Below are positions 43,609 through 51,997 of a stretch of DNA of 64,000 nt, piece by piece (the stretch's first letter is position 1; each line of letters opens with the position of its first letter). Position numbers and translations under genes: made by a program. Below the pieces are notes generated by a model, which worked only from the letters and a program-made list of their open reading frames with translations, made no database searches and was not told the origin of the DNA. The stretch comes from Brotaphodocola faecis (GTDB lineage: Bacteria > Bacillota > Clostridia > Lachnospirales > Lachnospiraceae), in NCBI RefSeq assembly GCF_040096075.1, contig NZ_JBBMFJ010000019.1, positions 8,045 to 72,044 on the forward strand, written 5' to 3'.

Positions 43609-44451
43609 ATGGAAGAAATCAAAGAAAAATCTGCCAAAAAGCCGGTCAGCATGCGCTTGACCGCAACAGCATCGGAACGGCTGATGCACATCATTGATCT
43701 GTATAAAAATCTGGAAGACCCAAAAGGCGAGCAGCAGGAGAATGCTATTCTGCGCATTCTTGATATTGCAGAGTCCGACAATATCAGAGGGACACATCCT
43801 GAGTTAGAAGGCCCCTTACTGGCAGTTGAAGCCACGATCTCTACATTAATTAAACAACTTAATGGTATAGCAGTCGGCCAGGATGCCAAAATTTCTAGGC
43901 TTCAGGAAGCATTAAATGCTGCGATTACAGAAAAAGAACAGGCTATTGCAAAGGCCCAAATTGATATGGATAGGGCCCAGCAAAATACTGATTTGGCTAA
44001 CAGACTCCAAAAAGAGGCCATGGATACGATGAATAAAGCAGAGGAGGATGCCGCTGCCCAGATTGAAGCCATAAAAAAAGAAACCACTGCTCAAATTGAA
44101 AAAGTAATGAGTGAAAAAGAGCATGCATGCCGTGAGCGTGATGATGCCCGCACGATTGCCAATGAAAAAACTGCCAGCAATGATCTTCTTCTCAAAAAAA
44201 TGACTGGTATGGAAGCCGATCTGGAAAAATACAAGGATTTACAGGAGCAGTACAAAGAGCTCCAGGAAAAATTTTCAGCCCTACAGTCTCAGTTAAATGA
44301 AAGCAAATTGCGTGCGGAAATTGATAAAGAGCGCGCCGTCATGGATAAAGAGCGTGAAATGCAGGAGCGTATCAGAGAAGCGGATAGAGAAAATGCAAAG
44401 CTGCAGGCAAAAATTGAACAACTGTCACCTGCAGAAGCCTCGCCAAAGTAA
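43609..44451 (+). CDS. Ribbon-helix-helix / long coiled-coil DNA-binding protein (KfrA-like architecture)
   Basis: This 280-residue protein has a short N-terminal domain (KKPVSMRLTATASERLMHIIDLYKNLEDPKGEQQENAIL), likely a ribbon-helix-helix. A continuous coiled coil rich in Ala, Glu, Lys and Gln follows from about residue 70 to the end. The layout, a small DNA-binding head with a long alpha-helical tail, is that of plasmid KfrA-type nucleoid or partition helpers, though KfrA itself uses a different head. GTTTAC boxes at its own promoter and at other sites are its likely targets. A GGAGAATCCC ribosome binding site precedes the ATG. Confidence 0.7.
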   Translation: MEEIKEKSAKKPVSMRLTATASERLMHIIDLYKNLEDPKGEQQENAILRILDIAESDNIRGTHPELEGPLLAVEATISTLIKQLNGIAVGQDAKISRLQEALNAAITEKEQAIAKAQIDMDRAQQNTDLANRLQKEAMDTMNKAEEDAAAQIEAIKKETTAQIEKVMSEKEHACRERDDARTIANEKTASNDLLLKKMTGMEADLEKYKDLQEQYKELQEKFSALQSQLNESKLRAEIDKERAVMDKEREMQERIREADRENAKLQAKIEQLSPAEASPK

Positions 44452-44471
44452 ATATTTTTAAGGAGCCATTC

Positions 44472-44909
44472 ATGAAAAAATCATTAGATCGTTTCCTAAT
44501 AGCACAGCAGAATTACTATCATGACGCTTATGAGGAATTAAAGGTAGGTAAAAAGAGAAGCCATTGGATGTGGTTCATATTCCCCCAGATTCGTGGTCTC
44601 GGATACAGTAATATGGCGATATACTATGCCATTGAAAGTCGTGAGGAAGCTGAAAACTATATTACGGATCCAACCCTCGGCCATAATCTGATTGAAATAT
44701 CCACTGTCCTGCTGGAAATTAAAGACAACGATGCAAAGAAAGTAATGGGTGAACCAGATGATAGAAAGCTCCAGTCCTGTATGACCCTATTTGATACTGT
44801 AGCTCCGGAAATTGATGTATTTGAAAAAGTACTCAAAAAATTTTTCGGTGGAGAAAGAGATAATAGGACCCTGGAAATTCTGCAGAGTTGTGATCATAGG
44901 AATGAATAA
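44472..44909 (+). CDS. DUF1810-family protein
   Basis: This 145-residue protein matches the DUF1810 pattern over its whole length: LDRFLIAQ..YY.A..EL..GKKRSHWMWFIFPQIRGLGYSNMAIYYAI, and FGGERDNRTLEIL near the end. The family is small, soluble and without a known activity. It follows the coiled-coil gene with a 20-bp gap and an AGGAG site, so it is in the same operon. Confidence 0.85.
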   Translation: MKKSLDRFLIAQQNYYHDAYEELKVGKKRSHWMWFIFPQIRGLGYSNMAIYYAIESREEAENYITDPTLGHNLIEISTVLLEIKDNDAKKVMGEPDDRKLQSCMTLFDTVAPEIDVFEKVLKKFFGGERDNRTLEILQSCDHRNE

Positions 44910-44953
44910 CTGAGTCAATCAACATATAAAAGCACATTTTCATTCTTGCATAA

Positions 44954-44996
44954 GCAAAGGCTACCGCCTAACAAATACCAGGACGGCAGCCTTTGC
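44954..44996 (+). terminator. Intrinsic terminator
   Basis: GCAAAGGCTACCG and CGGCAGCCTTTGC form a long stem with a loop of about 17 nt. No strong T-run follows, so it may work on both strands between convergent genes. Confidence 0.6.
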
Positions 44997-45022
44997 GATT
45001 ATTCCTAGAAGCCCACTTTTTA

Positions 45023-45259
45023 TCATTTATTGAATTTTCTTTTCTCAATGTAATAACACAAACTTATTAGGTAACCAACCACTCCAAAGGAGAAACACTT
45101 CATTATTCCGTATGGGAGTCGTCTCAAAAGATACGTCGGAATTTCAGATAATCTGAAAAAGGTGAAATGCCCCGTCATAAATATCATAAATAGATATAGC
45201 AACATTCCACATAGAAATCCCTTAGCTGCACTCTTCAATTTCTTATTACAAGAAATCAT
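45023..45259 (-). CDS. Small membrane protein
   Basis: This 78-residue protein has two hydrophobic segments: residues 13-30 (GFLCGMLLYLFMIFMTGH) and 50-70 (GIMKCFSFGVVGYLISLCYYI). It ends in a basic tail. AAGGGAGG precedes the ATG. It follows the lipoprotein gene at 45298 with a 38-bp gap and is probably co-transcribed. No family recognised. Confidence 0.6.
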   Translation of the reverse strand: MISCNKKLKSAAKGFLCGMLLYLFMIFMTGHFTFFRLSEIPTYLLRRLPYGIMKCFSFGVVGYLISLCYYIEKRKFNK

Positions 45260-45297
45260 CTTAACTGCCTCCCTTCAAATTTGAAGTTGCTGAGGTT

Positions 45298-45798
45298 TCA
45301 GTTAAGTTCATTTCCTTCAGCATCAATAAAAACGTACTCCGATGGGACAGATGAACAATAGAACACATACGGATAGGCATCTTTTTCTATCATTTCTTCA
45401 TGTGTACCTGCTTCATCCGTAATTTTTACAGAAACACAATTTGGATTGTTCACAATAAAGGCATACCCACGATTCCAGTTCAAAACAGCAATATCCATGA
45501 AAGGAGACATCGGTTTGTATGTCCGAACATAAGCATATTCTGCTTCTCCTTTGATTTCTACTTCCATAGGAAGGTAGTAATGCGTCTGATATTGATTGCC
45601 AGAAATAAACCAAACGAGTGCCGTATCATCTACGGTACACATACCTCCATACTGCATATCAATCGTATCCGCATCGGAAACTGGAATTTCTTCTCTGGCT
45701 TTTTCTATCAGTTCATCCGTACCTTTATATGTCTTTGTACAGCCTGAAATAGAAAAACATAATATGCAAGTCAGTAAAATGCATGTGATTCTTTTCAT
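45298..45798 (-). CDS. Putative lipoprotein
   Basis: From the ATG at 45798 (GAGGTG upstream) the protein has 166 residues. The signal peptide ends in a lipobox, CFSISGC, so it should be lipid-anchored at the outer face of the membrane. The mature part is beta-rich (TALVWFISGNQYQTHYYLPMEVEI...YVFIDAEGNELN) with no catalytic motif. It lies between two membrane-protein genes on the same strand. Confidence 0.75.
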   Translation of the reverse strand: MKRITCILLTCILCFSISGCTKTYKGTDELIEKAREEIPVSDADTIDMQYGGMCTVDDTALVWFISGNQYQTHYYLPMEVEIKGEAEYAYVRTYKPMSPFMDIAVLNWNRGYAFIVNNPNCVSVKITDEAGTHEEMIEKDAYPYVFYCSSVPSEYVFIDAEGNELN

Positions 45799-45824
45799 AA
45801 AAAACACCTCTGCAACTCCCTATT

Positions 45825-47216
45825 TTACATTCCTAAGCCGACAGAATTCTCACGTTCTCCCTCCGGTAACACCTGCAGCGCATCCTGCACAGTACTGAAC
45901 ACACGCTCATTCAGCCAGCCTCCCTGTTTTCTGTTCTGGGCCGCAGATATCACTGGGTACTGCCAGATGGTCTTTTGATGGGTGTAATTGAGCCAGGAAT
46001 CAATCCACCAGTCACTTTCCTTTGCCTTGATTTCGTAAGCCACGTATCCGCGGCAGTTTTCCCCGCGATGTGGCATGGAAAATTCTGCAAAAATACTGGC
46101 ATACTGCTGGCTTCCGTAAAATGGAAAATTCTGGTTGGTATCGTATGCTTCATTTTGTAAAGACGCATACTCTGCGGTGTAAGAAGTCCCATCCTTATCG
46201 TAAAGGACCTGGCCGGTAAGTTCTCCCTGGGCAGTCCAACCGCCGTTCAATTCCTGGTATGCAGGATTGATCTGCACTGCCTCTGTCCCGCGAAAGCCCG
46301 AATTTCCGTTCCATAAGAAATGATGGATTACCTTCCACTGCCCTTCCTGTTCCAGTTCCACTGCCACGCCGTCAAGCTGCAGCCGCTCATCCCCGTCCCG
46401 CAGCAAATCATCGCTTTGATTCAGCAAAATCTGTCTGGCATTTTTGCATGCCAGAATATCTTCTTCCTTTAAATCATGCAAAATCTCTTCCGGAAAACCC
46501 AGGGATAACAGATGTGCTTTGATTTCTTCACTCGCCGAATCCTGCGTTTCTTTTGCAGTTGTCCACGCCATGTGATAGGAACCAAAACATGTATAGCCGA
46601 TGAGCAGGCCTGCCGCAGTCAGAATTGCTGCTCCCGCTGCGTATCTTCCATCTGAAATCCGCACCGGATGCTCTTCCAGTACATATTCGGCCTGTTCCAG
46701 TTTTTCTGCTATATTCTTTAACTCCACAAGGATTCCAATATATGCGGCAACGATCGCCAGGCCAAGAATCCAGCCCTCATATTCCCGAACCGCAAGCACG
46801 GTCACCACCACATACCAGATGATGATATGGAGCAGGACCTCATTTTTTATTTCCGCCTTACGCTTTTCCAGTTCCTCACGCATACCAAGGAAGAGACAAA
46901 CCATCAGAAAAACCGGCAAAATTCCGCCACAGAAAACAATCACTTTCCATACATATGAAACATAAATTTTCTCCCGTTCGAGCACACTTCCAATCACAAT
47001 GTTCACGATGGTAATCACAACTTTGAGCGCGGCGCCTGCGTATCCGGCTTTCAGCCAGCGGTTTTCCAGTCTCAGTTTTCGGAATCCCGTAAACAGCAAA
47101 AGGGCACCAAGGAAGGGAAGAATCTGATTGAGAAAGAGAAAATTCAATGTAATCCCAAAGAGACCCATTCCAATCAGAATCTTCTCATATGTCTGTTTCC
47201 AGAAACTCTCTTCCAT
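45825..47216 (-). CDS. Polytopic membrane protein with extracytoplasmic domain
   Basis: This 463-residue protein has about six hydrophobic segments in residues 10-220 (for example ILIGMGLFGITLNFLFLNQILPF and AAILTAAGLLIGYTCFG), then a soluble, beta-rich C-terminal domain of about 230 residues. It carries no clear enzyme motif. It heads an operon with the lipoprotein and the small membrane protein, so the three may form one envelope complex. The region resembles cargo taken from a chromosome more than core plasmid genes. Confidence 0.6.
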   Translation of the reverse strand: MEESFWKQTYEKILIGMGLFGITLNFLFLNQILPFLGALLLFTGFRKLRLENRWLKAGYAGAALKVVITIVNIVIGSVLEREKIYVSYVWKVIVFCGGILPVFLMVCLFLGMREELEKRKAEIKNEVLLHIIIWYVVVTVLAVREYEGWILGLAIVAAYIGILVELKNIAEKLEQAEYVLEEHPVRISDGRYAAGAAILTAAGLLIGYTCFGSYHMAWTTAKETQDSASEEIKAHLLSLGFPEEILHDLKEEDILACKNARQILLNQSDDLLRDGDERLQLDGVAVELEQEGQWKVIHHFLWNGNSGFRGTEAVQINPAYQELNGGWTAQGELTGQVLYDKDGTSYTAEYASLQNEAYDTNQNFPFYGSQQYASIFAEFSMPHRGENCRGYVAYEIKAKESDWWIDSWLNYTHQKTIWQYPVISAAQNRKQGGWLNERVFSTVQDALQVLPEGERENSVGLGM

Positions 47217-47362
47217 GTAATCGCCCCTTTTTCAAATTATTTGTTATAAATATGGTAGCACAAAAGTGAACCTTTATCTTTAATTCTCCATTACAAAACT
47301 ATTAATTATAACAAACGATAACCAGATATTCATACAGCGATAAACGGACATTCATAGGAATA

Positions 47363-47391
47363 TTGACTTTTCGATGAAAATATAATAAAAT
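47363..47391 (+). promoter_or_regulatory. Promoter of type I antitoxin RNA
   Basis: TTGACT (47363-47368) and TAAAAT (47386-47391) are 17 bp apart. Transcription would begin near 47398 and end at the terminator at 47435-47468. Confidence 0.6.
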
Positions 47392-47397
47392 GTAGGC

Positions 47398-47468
47398 AGC
47401 TAAGAAATGTGATGATTTCCCATGCGGCAAAACGAAAACCCCAGAGGGTGCCTCCTCTGGGGTTTTCT
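47398..47468 (+). ncRNA. Type I antitoxin RNA (RNA II-like)
   Basis: This roughly 70-nt RNA contains AAATGTGATGAT and then CCCAT. The same blocks recur at 47574-47585 and 47593-47597, where they are the complement of the toxin start region. So the RNA can pair with the toxin mRNA at its AUG (CCCAU with AUGGG) and first codons (12 nt). It converges with the toxin mRNA on a shared terminator, as RNA II does with RNA I in the Fst/par locus of Enterococcus plasmids. Confidence 0.75.
47435..47468. terminator. Shared bidirectional terminator of type I TA
   Basis: AAAACCCCAGAGG and CCTCTGGGGTTTT form a near-perfect stem with A-run and T-run on the two sides, so it works on both strands. Confidence 0.9.
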
Positions 47469-47507
47469 TGTTCATTACGGCGAACCGACCGTTTAGGCTG
47501 TTGCTGC

Positions 47508-47597
47508 CTATTTATCTCTGTCCAGCCATTTGCATATGTAGTAGCTAACTACACCTGCTAAAACAGAGACAAAAAATGTGATGATAAAATCTCCCAT
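47508..47597 (-). CDS. Fst-like type I toxin peptide
   Basis: This 29-residue peptide, MGDFIITFFVSVLAGVVSYY followed by ICKWLDRDK, is a single membrane helix with a charged tail, the pattern of Fst/TxpA-type pore-forming toxins. AAAGGAGGTG precedes the ATG. The GGAGG can pair with CCTCC 8 nt upstream in the mRNA, so its ribosome binding site is hidden in a hairpin (47606-47623), another trait of these toxins. Loss of the plasmid would remove the short-lived RNA antitoxin and release the toxin. Confidence 0.85.
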   Translation of the reverse strand: MGDFIITFFVSVLAGVVSYYICKWLDRDK

Positions 47598-47638
47598 CCG
47601 ACTCACCTCCTTTCTGCTGGAGGTTCGGCAGCCTTTTT

Positions 47639-47644
47639 AGCATA
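47639..47644 (-). promoter_or_regulatory. Extended -10 promoter of toxin mRNA
   Basis: On the minus strand TGCTATGCT gives an extended -10 box (TGn plus TATGCT). No good -35 was seen. The transcript would start about 35 bp before the toxin ATG. Confidence 0.45.
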
Positions 47645-47698
47645 GCACATTTCTTCCCATTAATCTACATAAGTTGTCATACCATCATGTGATAATCC

Positions 47699-47727
47699 TT
47701 GATTTGCCCCAAATCCAATGGTAAAAT
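47699..47727 (+). promoter_or_regulatory. Promoter of nuclease-helicase gene
   Basis: TTGATT (47699-47704) and TAAAAT (47722-47727) are 17 bp apart. A leader of about 135 nt with a terminator follows before the gene. Confidence 0.6.
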
Positions 47728-47840
47728 ACTCATAGATTCTTTCATTTCAACAACATTTGTCTCTGACAAAGCGCACGCCATTTTATGACCGAATGAGTGG
47801 GGGAATTCTGGAAAAATAAACAGAATAATATGTACGTTGG

Positions 47841-47869
47841 AGGAACTTCCTTTGGGAGGTTCCTTTTTT
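47841..47869 (+). terminator. Leader terminator before nuclease-helicase gene
   Basis: AGGAAC and GGTTCCT form a stem followed by six T, 26 bp before the ATG and after a promoter. This is the same arrangement as in the other leader terminators. Confidence 0.7.
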
Positions 47870-47894
47870 CGTGCCCAAAAGGAGGACTTAGCCT

Positions 47895-50510
47895 ATGAAA
47901 CTTACAATCAGGGATCTTATCCGGCTCCGCCACTGCGAAAGCCACTACCGTCTCGGAAAGCTGGGATTATATGCTGCATCAAAACGTACCCAGTTTTTTT
48001 ATCAAAAGAAGGACTCTTTAATTTTAGCATTATCCAAAGGGCCTACTTCATTTTCAGAAGCACTCGAAAAAGCATTTCTGGAATACAGCAGAGACTGGTT
48101 CCTTAATAACCGCCAGTATGAAACCTGCCGGGATCAGGACCTTGCCAGGTGGCATCGCTTTGCTGACTGGTTCTTTGAGCAGGGTTATCAGATTTTGAAG
48201 ACCAGGCTCTGCTCAGCGATTTCAGTCAATACAAGCTGCAACCACGTAGCGGTGTCTGAATTATCTGCACAAGCAGATCTGGTTCTTAAAAAGGGGGAGC
48301 ATGTCTATGCTTTAAGTATTTTCCCGAATGAACCACAGTATTCTGTGAGAGCCAGGAAGCAAGAGACCCAGGCATATTACAGCCCGGAGCTGCTGTCACA
48401 ATACCTGATCAGCGCTCCCACCTATGGGCAGGAGATAATTTCCATGATCTGCTACTTAAAATCCAAAGAGGATAAGGCCGATTTCCTGGCCTCACAGTAT
48501 ACAGAAGGAAAATGCTATCTTCAAATGGGCTATGGCGGGATAGCGGAGGCCACCCAGGCTCTCCTGAGCACAATCCATCTTTCCATACCTCAAAAATGTG
48601 AGGACTGCCGCTATACGGACTTGTGCCATCAGCAGAATACTTCCGCATTGGCACCAGAAAAACAACCAGAAGAAACTTCCATTTCTGTTCCGGCAGAAGC
48701 AGTCGATTTAGAAAAAGGATTAACCCCAGAACAGCGAAAGGTTGTTGAACACATGGAGGGCCCTATGGCAGTCATCGCGGTACCTGGTGCTGGCAAAACC
48801 CACTGTCTGATTGCGCGTATGGTGCGTATGATCAAAAACGGGATTTTACCGGAACAAATTCTTTTTGTCACCTTTACCAAAAAGGCCGCTGGCGAAATTC
48901 TGGAACGTGCCAGACGGGTGCTCGGTGAAGGAAGTGCATTGCCGGCCATCTTTACCTTCCACAGCCTTGGCTACACGATTCTTCGCAAACATGAGGACTT
49001 CATAGGAAAATCCTTAAAAATTGCAGAGAAGGTAGACTACTATCGTCTGATTTTGCAGATCATTGATGAAATCTCTCCATTGTCCGGCATTAACTATGAC
49101 GGACTCACCGGTGATTTCGGCCTGCTGAGCAGGATTTACAACGCTGTACTTTCCATTGAGAAAGACGGACTGGAAGAGTGGAAAAAACATGCGGATTTTC
49201 CTGATCCGGATGGTTTAGGGTGCCTTTATCAGAAACTGAAGGAACGAATGAAAGAAGAGGGGTATATCTGCTTTGATGAACAGATCCAGCTTACCAACCA
49301 ACTGTTTAGCGAATATCCAGATGTATTAAAAAGCTATCAGCAGCGTTTTCGCTATGTAATGATTGATGAATTCCAGGATATCTCGTCAGATCAGGTCGAT
49401 CTGGTATACGCCATCGCATCCCATGGAAATATTGTGGTTGTGGGAGACGATGATCAGAGTATTTATTCCTGGCGCGGAGGAAGCAACTATTACCTGCTTC
49501 ATTTTCAGGAAATGTGGAGCAACAGTAAAATCGTGATTCTTCCAGATAATTTCCGGTCGGTAGACCACATTTTGGAAGCAGCAAATGCACTGATTGCCAA
49601 TAATACGAATCGGTATCGCAAATCTCTGCGTTCCCATCACCGCGCTACGGTTCGGCCGATTTATCGGAAAAATGTTCTGGTAGATACCATCCGGGATCTG
49701 GTTGCATCCGCAGAACGCTCTGGTTATAAACCTGGAGATATTGCCATCATTGCGCGCAAAAATAAAGCGCTGGAAAAGATCAAAAAAAGTTTAGATGGTT
49801 TTTACCTTGCAACTTCACCCAAAACATTACTCATAAAGGATGAGGTATTTATTGCCATTCGTGACACATTTTCTCTCTACGTGACCAATTTTCATGATCC
49901 ACTGGCGCTTTACAGACAGCTGAAACGTAATGGATATGAACTGGACATTCCTGTCGAGCGAGACCACATGTTGGAAAGCTTCTTAAAATATTTCAATCTT
50001 CCAGAACCAGATTTATATGATCCGGATCTGCTTGAAATATATGAAGCATCCGGCAGTCCCGGTATCGCACTTGCCAGGACACTTTCTTCCTGTAAAAAAC
50101 TTCTGTATGCCCAGGATCTGTCCGATGCCGTTCGGTCCATTTACCAGTTTCTCTGGCAGAAGAAGGAACATCCGGCAGTAGAAGAGTTGTGCTCCCGCAT
50201 CGAAATGCGGGCTATCAATACGGCTTCCGAATTTCTTAACCATATGAATGCCATGATCGAATTTTCTGATACAGCAGAGGTTGAATATCCCGCAAGCCCC
50301 GATACGATTACCCTTCTTACTGCTCATAAATCAAAAGGGAAAGAATTTCCCATCGTAGTAATTTATGGAGTAGAAGAGTTTGAAGAATCAGAAGAGGGCC
50401 GGAACCTGCTGTATGTTTCCATGACCCGGGCCAAACGAAACCTCTTTCTTTTGCAGGGTAGTTTTTCCGACGCCCCACTGTATCCGGAGTTTAAAAACTA
50501 TGTCGATTGA
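47895..50510 (+). CDS. UvrD-type helicase with iron-sulphur nuclease-like N-terminus
   Basis: This 871-residue protein has two parts. Residues 1-255 look like the PD-(D/E)XK/Cas4-AddB class: RHCESHYRLGKLG at the start and CEDCRYTDLC near 240 give the four cysteines of the iron-sulphur clamp. The usual D...ExK active site is not seen (ADLVLKKGEHVYALSIF lacks the E and K), so nuclease activity is doubtful. Residues 280-870 are a UvrD/PcrA helicase: Walker A VPGAGKTH, FTKKAAGEI, MIDEFQD, GDDDQSIYSWRG, TAHKSKGKEFPIV and YVSMTRAKRNL. A strong AGGAGG precedes the ATG. Confidence 0.85.
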   Translation: MKLTIRDLIRLRHCESHYRLGKLGLYAASKRTQFFYQKKDSLILALSKGPTSFSEALEKAFLEYSRDWFLNNRQYETCRDQDLARWHRFADWFFEQGYQILKTRLCSAISVNTSCNHVAVSELSAQADLVLKKGEHVYALSIFPNEPQYSVRARKQETQAYYSPELLSQYLISAPTYGQEIISMICYLKSKEDKADFLASQYTEGKCYLQMGYGGIAEATQALLSTIHLSIPQKCEDCRYTDLCHQQNTSALAPEKQPEETSISVPAEAVDLEKGLTPEQRKVVEHMEGPMAVIAVPGAGKTHCLIARMVRMIKNGILPEQILFVTFTKKAAGEILERARRVLGEGSALPAIFTFHSLGYTILRKHEDFIGKSLKIAEKVDYYRLILQIIDEISPLSGINYDGLTGDFGLLSRIYNAVLSIEKDGLEEWKKHADFPDPDGLGCLYQKLKERMKEEGYICFDEQIQLTNQLFSEYPDVLKSYQQRFRYVMIDEFQDISSDQVDLVYAIASHGNIVVVGDDDQSIYSWRGGSNYYLLHFQEMWSNSKIVILPDNFRSVDHILEAANALIANNTNRYRKSLRSHHRATVRPIYRKNVLVDTIRDLVASAERSGYKPGDIAIIARKNKALEKIKKSLDGFYLATSPKTLLIKDEVFIAIRDTFSLYVTNFHDPLALYRQLKRNGYELDIPVERDHMLESFLKYFNLPEPDLYDPDLLEIYEASGSPGIALARTLSSCKKLLYAQDLSDAVRSIYQFLWQKKEHPAVEELCSRIEMRAINTASEFLNHMNAMIEFSDTAEVEYPASPDTITLLTAHKSKGKEFPIVVIYGVEEFEESEEGRNLLYVSMTRAKRNLFLLQGSFSDAPLYPEFKNYVD

Positions 50511-50526
50511 CCGCTACCGCGGTATC

Positions 50527-50555
50527 TTGTTCACGCACAGATATTGAGTTAAGAT
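50527..50555 (+). promoter_or_regulatory. Promoter P1 of duplicated pair
   Basis: TTGTTC (50527-50532) and TAAGAT (50550-50555) are 17 bp apart. The spacer, ACGCACAGATATTGAGT, is nearly the same as in P2 at 51146. Confidence 0.7.
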
Positions 50556-50671
50556 GGGGTATGAAAATAGTGGGGGAGAATTACATAGCTCCCTGTCACC
50601 ATAGAACCATGATCGAAAAAAATATTATATGGCATATACGGAAAGTAAAGATAACCCGGAGGAAAAGGATT

Positions 50672-51112
50672 ATGAAATTTGAGTGGATTGAAGAAGGGGA
50701 CGGCCGTTACCGTGTCCAGTTTTTTGACATGGATGAAAAGAAGGTATTCGACATTAAGATTACCGACTATAGTGATCCGTACTGGCAGCAATCAGACCTG
50801 GAACAGAAGATCCGTCGCGAATGCTGCTATGACGTTATCTTCTATGCCGGACGTCGCAAGAGCTACTCTGACAACCCGAATTATGAAACGGAATACGGTT
50901 TTCAGGGTAAACCAAAACATGACATAATATATATCTGGGAACTGTGCAAAAATTTTATAGCAGATTCCTATGTTTTTGATTACGAAAAAGCATTGCGCGG
51001 CCTTCAAAAGAGGAAGACAATGTCAGATTGGTTTCTGGCCAGTGGATATACCGGAGATTATGAAGGAAAGCAGGAATATAAAAGATCTATTGTAGTTGAC
51101 GAACTTGACTAA
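50672..51112 (+). CDS. Hypothetical protein
   Basis: From the ATG at 50672 (GGAGGAAAAGG upstream) the protein has 146 residues. It is a soluble alpha/beta protein with many aromatic residues (GDGRYRVQFFDMDEKKVFDIKITDYSDPYWQ). No motif recognised. It is driven by a promoter almost identical to that of the ADP-ribosyltransferase-like module just downstream, so the two are likely co-regulated. A longer upstream frame has no ribosome binding site. Confidence 0.7.
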   Translation: MKFEWIEEGDGRYRVQFFDMDEKKVFDIKITDYSDPYWQQSDLEQKIRRECCYDVIFYAGRRKSYSDNPNYETEYGFQGKPKHDIIYIWELCKNFIADSYVFDYEKALRGLQKRKTMSDWFLASGYTGDYEGKQEYKRSIVVDELD

Positions 51113-51145
51113 AAAGCTTACTGAATTGGTTGCCGCATCGTCATC

Positions 51146-51174
51146 TTGTTCGCGCACAGATATTGTGTTAATAT
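51146..51174 (+). promoter_or_regulatory. Promoter P2 of duplicated pair
   Basis: TTGTTC (51146-51151) and TAATAT (51169-51174) are 17 bp apart. The spacer GCGCACAGATATTGTGT contains an imperfect CACA...TGTG dyad, a possible repressor site shared with P1. Confidence 0.75.
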
Positions 51175-51210
51175 GGAGTATAGAGATAGCTCGGAAAGGA
51201 GGATTTCGCG

Positions 51211-51435
51211 ATGAGCGAAAAAGAAGAGATCATATTCATGCAGACCCGATTGGTACGTTTAGCATCAAAGGAATGGCATCTTCCTGTGGATGAGATTTTT
51301 AACATCTTCGGAAAAGCAGATGTACTTGGCTATATCGAAAAATGTTATGGGATTTTTCACTGCGAAGGAGATGATGCTATATTAGAAGACATCACGGAAT
51401 TTCTTCAAAGAAAGGGGATCCAAATTAGTGCTTGA
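51211..51435 (+). CDS. DUF3791-like small protein
   Basis: This 74-residue helical protein (MQTRLVRLASKEWHLPVDEIFNIFGKADVLGYIEKCY...DITEFLQRKGI) has the DUF3791 pattern and sits directly before the DUF3990 gene with an 8-bp overlap. AAGGAGG precedes the ATG. In this setting it is a good candidate for the antitoxin or a folding partner of the transferase-like protein. Confidence 0.7.
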   Translation: MSEKEEIIFMQTRLVRLASKEWHLPVDEIFNIFGKADVLGYIEKCYGIFHCEGDDAILEDITEFLQRKGIQISA

Positions 51436-51997
51436 TTTTACAGATGGACTTATCCTTTACCATGGCAGTTATTGTGAAGTAAAGAAGCCTTTATTGGAAA
51501 GATGCGCCAGACGAAAAGACTTTGGCCAAGGCTTTTACCTGACCACCTCCAAGGACCAGGCTATTCGTTTTCTCAAGACTTCCATTGCTAAAGCATTCGC
51601 AAATGGAAGCATTAAAGAGAATCAGGATTATGGCTATCTTTCCATCTTTCAGTTAAGACCTTCACCAGAATTATCCACATATGCATTTGATGATGCAAAT
51701 GTGGAATGGCTGCACTGTGTTGCGGCTCATCGAAAAAGACTTTTGTTTCTGGATGTTGAAGATGCTATGGCAAAATATGATATTATTGCTGGGAAAATTG
51801 CGGATGATGCGACAAATGCAACGCTGGCCGCATACCTAGTCGGCGCCTTTGGAATAGCCGGAAGCAAAGAAGCTGATGATTTTTGTATTAAACAGCTACT
51901 TCCGAATAAGTTAAAGGATCAGTATTGTTTTAAAACAACTGCAGCGCTTGATTGCCTGCATTTTGTGGAAAGCGAGAAAATATGGCTGAAGAAATGA
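51428..51997 (+). CDS. DUF3990 ADP-ribosyltransferase-like protein
   Basis: This 189-residue protein starts at a GTG that overlaps the DUF3791 gene. LILYHGSYCEVKKPLLE and DFGQGFYLTTSKDQA are the first two blocks of the DUF3990 family, which belongs to the ADP-ribosyltransferase fold (H/R, then G-x-G-F/Y-Y-x-T). The middle block CVAAHRKRLLF and a late acidic block complete it. By family knowledge such proteins may modify a host or phage target with NAD. With small helical partners on both sides it resembles a toxin-antitoxin or defence module. Enzyme activity not proven. Confidence 0.75.
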   Translation: MLDFTDGLILYHGSYCEVKKPLLERCARRKDFGQGFYLTTSKDQAIRFLKTSIAKAFANGSIKENQDYGYLSIFQLRPSPELSTYAFDDANVEWLHCVAAHRKRLLFLDVEDAMAKYDIIAGKIADDATNATLAAYLVGAFGIAGSKEADDFCIKQLLPNKLKDQYCFKTTAALDCLHFVESEKIWLKK

